Below, in pieces: positions 1 to 25,364 of a stretch of 64,000 bases of DNA. The notes beneath the pieces are model-generated. The model made no database searches. It was given only the letters and a program-made list of their open reading frames with translations, and was not told where the DNA came from. Each line of letters begins with the position of its first letter. The first letter of the stretch is position 1. This DNA comes from Apteryx mantelli (taxonomy: Eukaryota > Chordata > Aves > Apterygiformes > Apterygidae). The stretch is taken from assembly GCF_036417845.1 (NCBI RefSeq), contig NC_089994.1, forward strand, positions 18,432,001 through 18,496,000, given 5' to 3'. The position numbers and the translations under genes are program-made.

Positions 1-788
1 GGCTGGGTTTTTCTTTTTTTATTAAAGTCACAAAGACCTTGGGCTTATAAATAGCCCGATGTAGCGATAGGGCTTCGAAATTAGCAGGCCGGGGGAAGAA
101 ACGGCTGGAAAGGAGCCGGCAGCGGAAGGAGAAGGACGGGCAAAGTTCAAGGGCGGCTGCAGAGCCCGCGTGGCAGCGGCGGCGGCTCCCGCGCTCCCGG
201 CCTCCGGCAGGCGCTTCCCGGAGCCGGGCATGGGGGGGATTGCGCAGGAGGGACGTGGCTGCGTAACGGGCTCTTCTCCGGACCGGCCTCTGCCCTCGCC
301 ACGTTGACCCGTCGTCGGCTCCAGCTGGCGTTATCCCACCGGGAACCCCCGCCGCACGCCCAGCAGAGGCCTTGCAAACTCAGGGCAGGTTCGCAGAACC
401 GCTGAGCGCTGCCTTTCCTGCTGTGCGAGAGCCAGAGCAGCTTGAGCTAAATCGGATCCTGCTGATTGGAATTAGTTCGGGTGCAGATGGAGCTAACCGA
501 GCTGGCGCTGAGCGTTGGAGCAGCGCGGTGTCCGATTCCCGTCAGCTGGTGCGAGGGCTTCTCGGAGCAGCGTTAGCGAAATGCCGCGAGTGCACGGGCG
601 CCCGTCACGCGGGGGGCTCCGGCACGTACCGGGCGCCTGCCGGGGGGACGCTGCCCCCTGCCCCGCTGCTGCCCGCTGGGATGCGGCTCGGCACGCAGCA
701 TCCATGCGGAGGGACCCCGCCGCTTTGCAGGGATGCGCGGGACACGGACTGTCCGGAGAGGCGGGCGCCCTGCTTGCTTTCGGCCCCA
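1..788. other. Gene-less GC-rich flank with one TATA-like box
   Basis: No recognisable coding exon or repeat family is seen. The first 60 bases are AT-rich and contain a good TATA-box match (TATAAATA at 46-53, plus strand); the rest is CpG-rich. By synteny this lies upstream of, or in the first intron of, FAM222A, whose non-coding first exon was not identified. The TATA match alone does not prove a promoter. Confidence 0.4.
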
Positions 789-1510
789 GCATCCGCGCGT
801 GCCGTGCGTCCACGCAGGGCCTGCATCCGTGCGTGCCGTGCATCCACGCAGGGCCTGCATCCGTGCGTGCCGTGCATCCACGCGGGTCCTGCATCTGCGC
901 GTGCCGTGCATCCATGCCGGTCCTGCATCCGCGCGTGCCGTGCGTCCATGCGGGGCCTGCATCCGTGCGTGCTGTGCATCCACGTGGGGCCTGCATCCGC
1001 GCGTGCCGTGCGTCCACGCGGGGCCTGCATCCGCGCGTGCCGTGCGTCCACGTGGGGCCTGCATCCGCGCGTGCCGTGCGTCCACGCGGGGCCTGCATCC
1101 GCGCGTGCCGTGCGTCCACGTGGGGCCTGCATCCGTGTGCATCCGTGCGTGCCGTGCATCCACGCGGGTCCTGCATCTGCGCGTGCCGTGCATCCATGCC
1201 GGTCCTGCATCCGCGCGTGCCGTGCATCCATGCGGGGCCTGCATCCGTGCGTGCTGTGCATCCATGCGGGGCCTGCATCCACGTGTGCCGTGCATCCACA
1301 CGGGTCCTGCATCTGCGTGTGCCGTGTGTCCGCGCGGGTCCTGCATCTGCGCGTGCCGTGCATCCACGTGGGGCCTGCATCCGCGTGTGCCATGCATCCA
1401 TGCGGGGCCTGCATCCGCGCGTGCTGTGCATCCACGTGGGGCCTGCATCCGTGTGCATCCGTGCGTGCGGTGCGTCCGCGCAGGGCCTGCATCCGTGCGT
1501 GCTGCGCGTG
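789..1510. repeat. 34-bp minisatellite (two 17-bp half units), about 21 copies
   Basis: Period 34 is clear between 1024 and 1058 and repeats through the block. Each unit is two related 17-mers, roughly CTGCATCCGCGCGTGCC followed by GTGCGTCCACGCGGGGC. Copies differ mainly at CpG/TpG positions, as expected from CpG decay. Because 34 is not a multiple of three, all frames stay open and yield long Cys/His/Arg-rich spurious ORFs on both strands. The 17-mer is shared with the array at 2321-3112. Confidence 0.95.
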
Positions 1511-2320
1511 CCCCCCTCGCCGGTGCTGCGAGCATCCCGGTGGGGCGCGCGGGTCTGCCCCAGCCCCTGCCGCCCGGGAACGCGGTGCTTCCAGGCTGGG
1601 AAGCGTTAACGGGGACGAGCGGGAGACGCGGGGACGGGAGGAATCGCTCGTGCAGCGAGCGGAACCTCGGCAGTTATTACGCGTGCACATTAATATGGGG
1701 CGAAGCTTAGCTTAGCTGTCTAAAAAATTGTCTCTGCTAAGAGCTGTGTGACACTGGGAGACGGGGGCACAACTGTGAGCTGAATTAATCGCTGGCTTTA
1801 TTTAGTTTGGCATGTGGCTCCCGCGTCTCTCCCGGCGGATGCCTGCGTCGCTGCAGCTCCGGCGCGGCTCGCGCGGTCCCAGCCGCCGGCGGCTCGGCTC
1901 GGCTCGGCTCGGAAGCGCCCCTGCCGTCTGCGGGGATGCCCGGGAGCGGGGATGCCCCCCAGCAGCCCTGGCCCCGGGGCTTTCGGGAAGCGGAGCCGGT
2001 GCTCGGCCGGGGCAGCGCTGTGCCCGGATGAGCCGCCAGCCCCCGCGACGCAGCGGCGATGATGCTCGCGCCGTTCCAGGCTCCTGCGTTGTGCCGGCGG
2101 CAGCGGGAGCCGGGCGGTGCACCCGCGCGCGGCGGCGCAGGCGAGGGCCGAGGCGCGGGGTGGCCGGCGGGCACGAGCAGGGCTTTCGCGGGGGCGGCGA
2201 CGGCGTTGGCGCGCTAATCGGCCAGATGGCCGCGACCTGCGGGACGCTGGCCCGCGGCTTAGCGCGGCTGGCCGGGGTCAGCACGCGGGGGAGGCTCAGG
2301 TGCTGCTGGGGCCGCGCGTC
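1511..2320. other. Gene-less spacer between two related minisatellites
   Basis: CpG-rich unique sequence with a short AT-rich patch near 1680-1815. No exon, RNA gene or transposon was recognised. Confidence 0.4.
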
Positions 2321-3112
2321 TGTGCGTGCCATGCATCTGCACAGGCCACACAGCCGCGTGGGTTGTGCATCCACACGTGCCGTGCATCCACGTGTGCCAT
2401 GCATCAGTGCGGGTCGTGCATCTGCATGGGTTGCGGATCTGCACATGCCGTGCATCTGTGCATGCCGTGCATCCGCATGTGCTGTGCATCTGCGTGGGTT
2501 GTGCATCCACATGGGTTGTGCATCCGCGTGTGCCGTACATCTGTGCAGACCACACAGCCGCGTGGGTTGTGCATCCACACATGCCATGCATCCACGTGTG
2601 CCATGCGTCTGCATGGGTCGTGCATCTGTGTGGGTTGCGGATCCGCGTGTGCCATGCATCCACATGTGCCGTGCATCCGCATGGGTTGTGCACCCACATG
2701 TGCCACGCATCCACGCGTGCCATGCATCCACGTGGGTCGTGCATTCATGCATGCCATGCCTCTGCATGGGTCATGCATCCGCACGTGCCATGCAACTGGG
2801 TGTGCTGTGCATCCACGCGGGTCCTGCACCCACACGTGCCATGCATCTGCACCGGTCATGCACCCGCGCACGCTGTGCATCTGCACGGGTTGTGCATCCA
2901 CATGTGCCATGCATCCGCGTGGGTCGTGCCTCCGTGCAGGTTGTGCCTCCGTGCAGGTTGTATCTCCATGCGTGCCGTGCCTCTGCGTGGGTTGTGCCTC
3001 CGCGCGTGCCCTGCATCCGTGCGTGCTGTGCATCTGCACAAATCAGGCATCTGCACGGGTCGTGCATCCGCACGGATCATGCCTCCGTGCAGGTTGTGCC
3101 TCCGCGCGTGCC
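2321..3112. repeat. 17-bp minisatellite, about 46 degenerate copies
   Basis: Units resemble GTGCATCCACATGTGCC or GTGCATCCGCGTGGGTT. They are more degenerate and more TG/CA-rich than the block at 789-1510, but that array's 34-bp unit is a dimer of the same 17-mer. One segment recurs: the stretch near 2343-2420 (CCACACAGCCGCGTGGG onward) reappears near 2551-2625, so a larger block was duplicated inside the array. Confidence 0.93.
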
Positions 3113-3140
3113 AGGGAGAGCTGCCACCGGGCTCCGCGCG

Positions 3141-3745
3141 GGGCTGCGTAATGAACCCCTGGTCCCGGCGGAGAGACGCACACTACTGAGCAGTCAAGTG
3201 CGCTCGGTCTCTGAATAAGAAGCACTTCATTCTCTTTTCAAACTGTATAATTTCTGCCTGATTGTAATGGCATATTTTAAAATTACCAGAAATCGAAGCC
3301 AGAAAATGGATACGGCTGCTTTTACTGCGAGCTGCATTAACAAAGGATATGTAATGCACGAAATAAAAACACCTCCCTTCCCCCTCCCTTTTTTTTTAAA
3401 AGACAGTAATAGGAGAAAATTGGTTTTGAAACTGAATAAAAGTCCCTTTCAGAGGAAATCATTTCTTTCAGGGTACCTTTGCTGAAAGTAAAATAGTGAA
3501 TAATGAAAGGTGGTTACATGATTGTCTTTCATTTAGAGAGCGCTAGGACAGATGGAATCTCGGAGAAATGCAAGATTGGAATAATTGCATGGTAACAAGG
3601 CGCTTGTTGTGAAATTAGTATCTTAAGAAAGTAGTGAAAAAGGCTTTTACTCATGAATACTTCATTATTAGGAGAAAACAGCACAATTTGGGTTCTCCAG
3701 ACACCTGCTCGGTACTAAATGACTTCCTCCTCCCCTCCTGCTCCT
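3141..3745. other. AT-rich island, candidate conserved non-coding element
   Basis: Base composition changes abruptly from GC-rich minisatellite to AT-rich, CpG-poor unique sequence with several TAAT/ATTA cores and no coding signal. Islands like this inside GC-rich avian introns are often conserved regulatory DNA, but conservation cannot be seen from one sequence. Confidence 0.35.
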
Positions 3746-4870
3746 CACACCTTTCCCTGGCAAGTCTCTGGCGCTTCCCAAACTTCGCAGCCGGGGCGGC
3801 GGGTGCTGCGCCGGGTCCCGTCCGGGCGCGCGGGGAGAGCGGCAGCGGCGGCGAGGAAGCCGCGCGTGTCCGCAGCCGTTTGTGAGCTCGGAGGCTGGAG
3901 CGAGCCGTTTCCGAGAACGTCTGCCCGTTGCGCGCAGGAAAAACCAGGTATCTCCCTAATCGCTCCGACACGACCCTTAGCCAGTTCACGGCAGTCGGAG
4001 CGCCTTGAGGCGCGCTCGGGATTTACCGGCAGCGACGGCCCCGGGAGGGCGACGGACCGGGACACCCGGCTCCCCGGGACGGAGACCGCGGCCGGGTTTC
4101 CGTGTGCTTCTCGTCTGCGTTTGCTTGCCCCGCTCGTGAAGGAAGTATCCTTCCTGGAGTCAGCCGGAGCCGTGGGAGTGTCGGGAGGAGCGGGTTATAA
4201 CTCACGCCTTCCGCGGCGGCTCCTGAAGGATGCACAATTAGCGCGGCGGCGGCGGCGATGACTTTGGCCTGACCCCTCCGGCTGTTGTCGGGCGGATTTC
4301 GATGCAAGCTGAGAGCCGGCGACGGATCCCAGCACCCCGAGCGGGATTTCGGCGCTGTCTTTCCGCGGCGCTGCGTGGAGCCGGCGGGTTTGATCTCCGC
4401 TGGGACGCGAGCGGCCGGCGGGCAGGCGGCAGAGCCCGGCGCTTCGCGAGGGACCGCGGCAGGCTCCGGGCAGCGCGCCGGCGGACGGGGCGCCTTGCAG
4501 CGCTGCAGCACCCGACGCCCTCAGCATGTGTTAACCCCCTTCCTCGGCGCTCCGGCAGCCCTCTCCGAACCCGCTGCCAGCTGATGGCAGCCGTTGGCTC
4601 CGATCCGGCCGAGCGGCGGGTGCAGGGGACGCCGAGCCGGCCGCGGGTGCCGCGGGGCCCCAGTGAGGGGCTCGGTGGCTGGGTGCTGCCAGAGTGCCGC
4701 CAGCACCGCTGTATTTCGCTGCCGAGCTTGGCCACCTTGGGGCTTTGCTTGGTGGGTGGAAGGAGCTGGAGGACGAGGATCAGGAGGGTTGGAGGTGCTG
4801 GGTAGCGCTTGGCACAGGAGCTGCCTCTTCTCCTGGTGCTTGGGCAACCAGCCGGGGACGGGCAGGAGGC
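3746..4870. other. CpG-rich block without recognised gene
   Basis: High CpG density and (CGG)-type runs (for example 4241-4259) make this look like a CpG island. It could contain a FAM222A non-coding first exon, since the first coding exon at 6885 begins with a splice acceptor. No donor or transcription start can be fixed from sequence alone. Confidence 0.35.
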
Positions 4871-6490
4871 CCTTGCAGGGTGCTCACAGTCCTTGCAGGG
4901 TGCTCATGGCCCTTGCAGGGTGCTCACAGTCCTTGCAGGGTGCTCATGGCCCTTGCAGGGTGCTCGCGGTCCTTGCAGGGTGCTTGTGGTCCTTGCAGGG
5001 TGCTTACAGTCCTTGCAGGATGCTCACGGTCCTTGCAGGATGCTCATGGTCCTTGCAGGATGCTCGTGACCCTTGCAGGGTGCTCATGGTCCTTGCAGGA
5101 TGCTTGTGGTCCTTGCGGTGTTCTTGTGGTCCTTGCAGGGTGCTCGTGGTCCTTGCAGGGTGCTCGCGGCCCTTGCAGGGTGCTCATGACCCTTGCAGCG
5201 TGCTCATGGTCCTTGCAGGATGCTTGTGGTCCTTGCGGTGTTCTTGTGGTCCTTACAGGGTGCTCGCGGTCCTTGCAGGGTGCTCGCGGTCCTTGCAGGG
5301 TGCTCGCGGTCCTTGCAGGGTGCTCGTGGCCCTTGCAGGGTGCTCACAGTCCTTGCAGGATGCTCACGGTCCTTGCAGGGTGCTTGTGGCCCTTGCAGGG
5401 TGTTCGCGGTCTTTGCAGGGTGCTCGTGGTCCTTGCAGGGCGCTCGCGGCTCTTGCAGCGCGCTCGCGGCTCTTGCAGCATGCTCATGGTCCTTGCAGGA
5501 TGCTCACGGTCCTTGCAGGGTGCTCGCGGCTCTTGCAGGGTGCTCGTGGCCCTTGCAGGGTGCTTGTGGCCCTTGCAGGGTGTTCGCGGTCTTTGCAGGG
5601 TGCTTGTGGTCCTTGCAGGGCGCTCGCGGCTCTTGCAGCATGCTCATGGTCCTTGCAGGATGCTCACGGTCCTTGCAGGGTGCTCGCGGCTCTTGCAGGG
5701 TGCTCACGGTCCTTGCAGGGTGGTCGCGGTCCTTGCAGGGTGCTCACGGTCCTTGCAGGGTGCTCGCGGTCCTTGCAGGGTGCTCACGGTCCTTGCAGGG
5801 TGCTCGCGGTCCTTGCAGGGTGCTCACGGTCCTTGCAGGGTGCTCGCGGTCCTTGCAGGGTGCTCGTGGTCCTTGCAGGGCGCTCGCGGCTCTTGCAGCG
5901 TGCTCATGGTCCTTGCAGGATGCTCATGGTCCTTGCAGGGTGCTCGCGGCTCTTGCAGGATGCTCACGGTCCTTGCAGGGTGCTCGCGGTCCTTGCAGGG
6001 TGCTCACGGTCCTTGCAGGGTGCTTGCGGTCCTTGCAGGATGCTCGCGGTCCTTGCAGGGTGCTTGTGGCCCTTGCAGGGTGCTCATGGTCCTTGCAGGA
6101 TGCTCACGGTCCTTGCAGGATGCTCACGGTCCTTGCAGGATGCTCACGGTCCTTGCAGGGTGCTCGCGGTCCTTGCAGGATGCTCACGGTCCTTGCAGGG
6201 TGCTTGTGGCCCTTGCAGGGTGCTCATGGTCCTTGCAGGATGCTCACGGTCCTTGCAGGGCGCTCGCGGCTCTTGCAGCGTGCTCATGGTCCTTGCAGGA
6301 TGCTCATGGTCCTTGCAGGGTGCTCGCGGTCCTTGCAGGATGCTCACGGTCCTTGCAGGATGCTCACAGTCCTTGCAGGGTGCTCGCGGTCCTTGCAGGA
6401 TGCTCACGGTCCTTGCAGGGTGCTCGCGGTCCTTGCAGGGTGCTCACAGTCCTTGCAGGATGCTCGCGGCCCTTGCAGGGTGCCAGTGGC
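4871..6490. repeat. 20-bp minisatellite, 81 copies with no length change
   Basis: The consensus unit is CCTTGCAGGGTGCTCGCGGT. The register never shifts across 1,620 bp: every unit is exactly 20 bp and variation is by substitution only (GGG/GGA, TCGCGGT/TCACGGT/TTGTGGC). Blocks of about 60-120 bp recur, such as the TCTTGCAGC variants near 5451, 5631, 5891 and 6261, indicating higher-order duplication. Each unit carries TTGCAG|G, an AG splice-acceptor-like site, on the FAM222A sense strand. Period 20 leaves all frames open, producing long artefactual ORFs. Confidence 0.97.
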
Positions 6491-6609
6491 CACCGTTTGG
6501 ACCTGTGTCCTCTTGTGGCCACGTGCTGCATGGAAAGAAGGATGGAAAGGTGTTTGTTTTTCTGCAGCAAGAACGGAAAGCTTTGCAGTCACCAAAAATC
6601 GCCCACTGA

Positions 6610-19791
<13,182 letters not shown>

Positions 19792-21060
19792 GGAGCGGCC
19801 GCCGCTGCGCCCCGCGCTGCCGCCGCCGCTGCCGCGGGACGGGATGACGGGATGACGGGATGATGGGATAACGGGCCGGCGGGAGGCAGCGGCGCTGCCC
19901 GCCCCGGGCGCCCCGAGGCGCTGCCGCCCCGGCCGAGGATGAAGGAATGCTTGTTTATATAGCTCAGAAACCATTTTATTTCCACGAATGTGAACAGGGA
20001 ATCGCTACAAGTTGCTGCTATCCAGGGAGAGCAGGCTCCGGTGCGCTCCGCTCTGCTCCGCTCCGTGCGTGGCTGTGCGGGCGCTGCCGAGCCTCCGGCC
20101 CGCGGAGCGTTTCGATGCCCCGCCGGCTCCAGCTCCGGCCCGGAGGTGCCGTGCCGGGGCGGCTCAGCGGCGGCGGCCGGGCGCAGCCGGTGCCGAATCT
20201 TTCGTTGAAGTCCGTAACTTGCACTGCTTTGGTTAAAGCTCAGAATTGGGGACAGTCTGGAGGCTATTTAAGAAAAACACTTGAAAACTTGAACAGATTT
20301 TTTTTTTCTTTTTTTTTTCTTTTTTTTAGTTGACTAGACTGTGCATCGGATGTGTTGGCTGCTACAGAGCCCCCCCCCCCCCCCCCGGCCCCCGGCCCCC
20401 GGCCCCCCCCCCGGCCCTGCGGCTTCACCCAAACCGCCAGGTTTCGATGCTTTCCCGCTCGGGACCCGGCACGGGGCCGGGCGCGTGGTTTCGCCCCGGC
20501 GCCCTCACGGGAACATGCTCAAATCCACCTTTTCCAGGGTTGTTTCTTTTCTTTTCCTTTTTTTCTTTTTTTCTTTTTTTACCGTCAATTCTACCTTTGT
20601 TCTGTTTTAGAGGCAACTTGCAGGTGAAGAGAGGTAGAGTCTCGTTTAATAACGCATTAGCCCCCGTCCCAGGTTGTGGTTTGCATCCTTTCTTTCCTTT
20701 TCTTTTAAAACAGTTCAAAAATGTTCATTATTATGGTCCGTTATTCAGTACGTGTAATTATGTGTTTAATAGATTTATTCGTTTGAAAAAGGCTCTGCAT
20801 CACGGAAAATACAAAGTGTTTTGATGTTTAAAGGAGAAAAAAAAAATACCCCAATGAAACCCAAGGTGATTGTGCTCAGCAAAGAGGTACTGTATCCCTA
20901 AAAGGCCTGTTCAAGCACTAAGTGCATTTACAAATCTCTGAGAATGTTTTTTTTTATACTAAAATTGACCATTATATTCTACTGTGAGAAGTGCTGTCCG
21001 CACTATATTGTTTTAAAAATGAGAGAAAACAACAACAACAAAAAAAAAACCACCACAAAA
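19792..21060 (+). other. FAM222A: Probable FAM222A 3' UTR and flank
   Basis: After the stop comes a short tandem repeat of GGGATGAC units (19848-19885), CpG-rich DNA, a T-rich tract (20298-20330), a C-run (20370-20415), and AT-rich sequence from about 20560 to 21060 that looks like 3' UTR. No canonical AATAAA was found, so the transcript end is not fixed. Confidence 0.45.
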
Positions 21061-21459
21061 CCTGCAAGCGGTGTGTCCGGATGTTGTTTTTCCCAAAGTA
21101 AAACCAGGCTGTCATTGGATGTGTGCTCTGGAGTTTGTTTGCCTGCCGTGGCCGCCTGCGCGCGGTGCGGCGCGTCCCCGTGCCGCGGACCTGCCCCGCG
21201 GCCGCCCTTCGAAGCCGGGGCTGCTGACCGCCGCGCGTCCCGCTGCCGGCAGGACGGTGCCGCAGGGCTCGGCGCCGCGGCGGAGCAGCCGCAAGCATCC
21301 CGCCAGCTGCCACAAGCCCGAGCAACGTGCACCACGTGCCCGGAAAATGCCAGCACGTACCGCTGGAGCGGGGTCACCGGAGTGAGCTGGAAAGCGCGAT
21401 AGCGGCAGGCTGGAGTCGGTGCTGATTTATTCGGAACATGCGGCAAGTGATGCTGTGCG

Positions 21460-21800
21460 TGTGAGCAGGTGCACGCACAGAAATGCACGGGTGTGCACAT
21501 GCACGTGTGTGTGCATGGATGTGCACACGCACACACAAGTGTATGAGTACCCGCGTGCACATGCATACGCACACAAGTGCGTGGGCACACCCGCATGTGC
21601 ACATGCATGCATACACAAATGCACGGGTGCACACATGCACTCACAAATGCATGGGTGCACGGATGCACATGTGCATGCATGGATGCACACACAAATGCAT
21701 GGGTATGCACATGCACAGATGCACACACACACACACAAACACGGGCACACACACGCACGTGCACACCTGCACACACAAAGGCATGGGTGCACATCCACAA
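21460..21800. repeat. Degenerate CA/GCAC-rich tandem repeat
   Basis: An irregular array built from CACACA, GCATGGGTGCAC and ATGCACAC words with no single fixed period. It produces Cys/His/Val-rich spurious ORFs. GGATGCA occurs several times, linking it loosely to other arrays in the window. Confidence 0.85.
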
Positions 21801-24249
21801 ATGGGTGGGCAAGGGGAGGGAGACTCGCTCCGAAGCCTTCAGCACTGCGGCCCCCGGGGCTGTGTCAGCCGGCAGGCTCCCATGCCGCAGCGCGCACGGT
21901 GCCCGCTCTTGGCTGCTGCGGGGCCGGTGGCTGGACCAGTGCCGGGGTCAGGCGGCAGCCGGGATGTGCTGGCGGCAGCCGGGATGTGCTGGCGGCAGGA
22001 CTGACGCCGCGGTGCAGCAGCAGCATCATCCCAGTAGTTATGGCCTGCCGGGAGGGCACCGTGCTGGTGCTGGCGGTGAGCTGACCCGGCATGGGAGCAA
22101 AGAGAGACTGGGGAAAAGGGAATTTTCAGAGAGCTCAGCGTTACTTTGGGAGAGCTGGGAGGGAAGGGAATTGCCTGCCTGGTGCGTCGAACTTGGGCTG
22201 TCTGGGGGGAAATACTTGCTTGGGGGTTGTCATCCAAAGCGGCTGCTGCTGTAGCTGGCACAGGGGCGCGGGACACGGCCGGAGCATCCCAGCTCCAGCG
22301 CCTCCACCGCGCTTCCCAGAGCTTGGGTGGCTGCTTCTGGCTCCCTTTCCTCCCCGGAAACCTCGCTGGCAGCCGGAGCCGGCCAGGCTGGTGTGAGGCA
22401 CCGCAAGCCGGGGGCACCAGGGCCCGCGGGAACGTCGCTGCCCTCCCGGCTCCCCCTCCGAAGAGGGGCTCATTAAAGATGCCGCGCTCATATTTACCCC
22501 GTCACTATAAATCAGGGCGAGCGGCGGTGAGGGACGGCTCGATTCATCTTGCCGGCCTCCAAGTCATTACATTTCATTAGGCGGCGCACGGGGTTTTTAT
22601 TATTTAGCAGTTTAATTCTCCCCTCAGATAGATCCGTCTTGGAGGGGGATTTCGCCGGACAGGGGCAGATTTCAAATGCATAATGCAAAATGCGCGCGTC
22701 CCTCTTCGGCAGGCGCCCGCGTGCGCTGGAGCCCCGCGCCGGCAGGGTCCGAGCCGCGCGGCCGGAGCGGCTCGGGGGGGGCGACGCTGGAACCGGGCGG
22801 GATACGGCCCCAGGATGCGCCGCTCCTCCGGCTCCGGTGCACAGCCCCGGCGCTGCCCCGGCAGCTTCATAACCCGGCGCCGGGGCCGACGTGGGCATTT
22901 CTGCTCTGCAAATATCTCTCGATTAAACCAATCCTGGTGATTTCCAAGGGAGGCTGGAACTGAGCTGCCAGGCCGCCTCCACGGTTTGGGAGCGAGGCGA
23001 AGAGACAGGCGATATAAATTGCACGGCTGCAAAAGGGCTTAAAAAAAAAAAAAAAAAAAACCCCATCTCTCATTTTGATTGATATTAGCTTCACAAATTA
23101 AGCTTTAGATTTATCTAAAAATAACCTCGCTCCCGCCCGCCGCGCTGGGGATGACGAGCACGGCCGTCTCCCCTCCGCGGGGCTGCTCACCGCTGCGGGG
23201 CGGCGCGGAGGAGCCGGTGCCGAGCCTGCGCCCGGCAAAGCCCTGGGGAAACCCACCGCGAGCCGCAGGGCACCTGGAAAAAGGGGCCAAACGCAGCCCG
23301 AACCGGTGCCGCCGTGGCCGCGGTGCCCCGTCGCAGGAGCGCAGCCGGCAGCGGGAGCCGGGATGAGGCAGCGGATGCTCCTCGTGCTTCCCGGGCTCTT
23401 TTGCAACCCGCTCACGTACGTCCCCTCGGCTCCGGGATGTTTGCATGGGGAAAACACTGGTTTATTGCCAATTAAGCTGGAAAATCCTGTTTTTGGAGCC
23501 GTGGCCGGTGCAGAAGCAGCCCGACGCCCCGCGAGGGCTCTCGCCGCCCCGCCGGCTCCTGCGAGCGGCTGCCCGGGGCCGGGTTTCATGTCCCCCCCAC
23601 CCCCGGCCGGGTGGAAACCCGGCTTGACCCTAGCTGGAAGCAAAGCTTAGCGGCTTCAAACCCTCTCGCACGAAGGCTGGAGCCGGCCGGGCTCCGCGCT
23701 CGGTTCCGCGGCGCGAGGCGGGAGCCGGAGCCGCAGCCCTGCCTAAGCAGCGATAATGAAACTTATTCATTCCCTCGCCCTGGGGAAATACTTAAACCAC
23801 AATATGAGAGATATATGTAAATCACATTTAAACGGCGACAGCGCAGTTAAAGCTAACGGCGAGTAATCAGCTTGGAAGATGAAGTGCCCCGGTTTCTGCC
23901 GGGTGAGCGGTGCTGGGGCCGGGCCGGGCGGCTGGGAAACCGGCGGCAGGCGGGAAGGGACCTAGCGGGGAGCAGGGCAGTGACTTTGCACCGGCGCTGC
24001 CCCGTTTATCGCTTGCCGCAGGAGCAGGCAGGGCCCGGGGGGGGGGGGGGGGCACGAGCGGGGTGGTTTGCTGCGCTTTGCTCTGCAAACGGGGCCGGAT
24101 CCAGCTGGCACGGCCCCGGGCAGGGCTCTCTGCTCCAGCCCTCTGGGTGGGTTCGGCCCCGGGACGGGGCTGCGGGGTGCAGGGGGACAGGACGACCCTG
24201 CAGTGCAGCCGCCCGCACTCCCCTCCCTGCCCTCGTCCCCAGGGCCCCG
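21801..24249. other. Intergenic DNA between FAM222A and TRPV4
   Basis: No gene recognised. A 20-bp GGCGGCAGCCGGGATGTGCT unit is repeated about 2.5 times at 21952-22002. A poly-A run lies at 23041-23060. A small AT-rich patch at 23745-23880 may be a conserved element. Confidence 0.35.
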
Positions 24250-24367
24250 CCAAGTTCATCTCACCAGGGCCACGTGCATCTCACCAGGGCCACGTGCATC
24301 TCACCAGGGCCACGTGCATCTCACCAGGGCCACGCGCATCTTGCCAGGGCCATGTGCATCTCGCCAG
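24250..24367. repeat. 20-bp minisatellite, left half (interrupted by CR1)
   Basis: About six copies of GGGCCACGTGCATCTCACCA. Three copies contain the palindrome CACGTG. The array stops mid-unit at 24367, where CR1 begins, and resumes at 25365. Confidence 0.93.
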
Positions 24368-25364
24368 AATCACAGAATGGTTGAGGTTGGCAGGGACCTC
24401 TGGAGATCATCTAGTCCAACCCCCCTGCTCAAGCAGGGTCACCTACAGCACATTGTACAGGATCACATCCAGGCAGGTTTTGAATATCTCCAGAGAAGGA
24501 GACTCCACCACCTCTCGGGGCAACCTGTTCCAGTGCTCTGTCACCCTCACAGTGAAGAAGTTTTTCCTCATGTTCAGATGGAAGTGTCTGTGTTTCAGTT
24601 TGTGCCCGTTGCCTCGCGTCCTGTCGCTCGGCACCACTGAAAAGAGTCTGGCTCCATCCTCTCGACACCCTCCCTTCACATACTTGTACACATTGATAAG
24701 ATCCCCCCTCAGCCTTCTCTTCTCCAGGCTGAACAGGCCCAGCTCTCTCAGCCTTTCCTCATAGGAGAGATGCTCCAGTCCCCTCATCATCTTTGTGGCC
24801 CTTTGCTGGACTTGCTCCAGTAGTGCCACATCCCTCTTGTACTGGGGAGCCCAGAACTGGACGCAGTACTCCAGGTGTGGCCTCACCAGGGCTGAGTAGA
24901 GGGGGAGAATCACCTCCCTCGACCTGCTGGCAACACTCTTCCTAGTGCACCCCAGGATACCATTGGCCTTCTTGGCCACAAGGGCACATTGCTGCCTCAT
25001 GCTTAACTTGGTGTCCACCAGCACTCCCAGGTCCTTCTCCGCAGAGCTGCTTTCCAGCAGGTCAACCCCCAACCTGTCCTGGTGCATGGGGTTATTCCTC
25101 CCTAGGTGCAGGAACCTGCACTTCCCTTTGTTGAACTTCATGAGGTTCCTCTCCGCCCACCTCTCCAGCCTGTCCAGGTCCCTCTGAATGGCAGCACAGC
25201 CCTCTGGTGCATCGGCCACTCCTCCCAGTTCTGTATCATCAGCAAACTTGCTGAGGGTGCACTCTGTGCCTTCATCCAGGTCACTGATGAAGAAGTTGAA
25301 CAAGACTGGACCCAGTACTGACCCCTGGGGGACACCGCTAGCTACAGGCCTCCAACTAGACTCT
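24368..25364 (-). mobile_element. CR1 LINE, 5'-truncated, about 1 kb
   Basis: The plus strand shows the reverse complement of a CR1 3' end (AATCACAGAATGG, CATCTAGTCCAACCC), so the element is on the minus strand. It keeps the C-terminal part of the reverse transcriptase ORF and the roughly 75-bp 3' UTR. Both junctions fall inside the 20-bp minisatellite with at most a base or two unaccounted for and no visible target-site duplication, as usual for CR1. It is 5'-truncated like most genomic copies. Its long open frame suggests a fairly young insertion. Confidence 0.95.

Noticed and set aside
789-1510. CRISPR-like direct repeats
   Set aside because: The units are contiguous with no unique spacers, in a vertebrate nuclear context. 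This is an ordinary minisatellite.
372-3225. Overlapping long reading frames on both strands over 0.4-3.2 kb
   Set aside because: They run through the 34- and 17-bp arrays, whose periods leave all frames open. The products are repetitive Cys/His/Arg strings with no domain.
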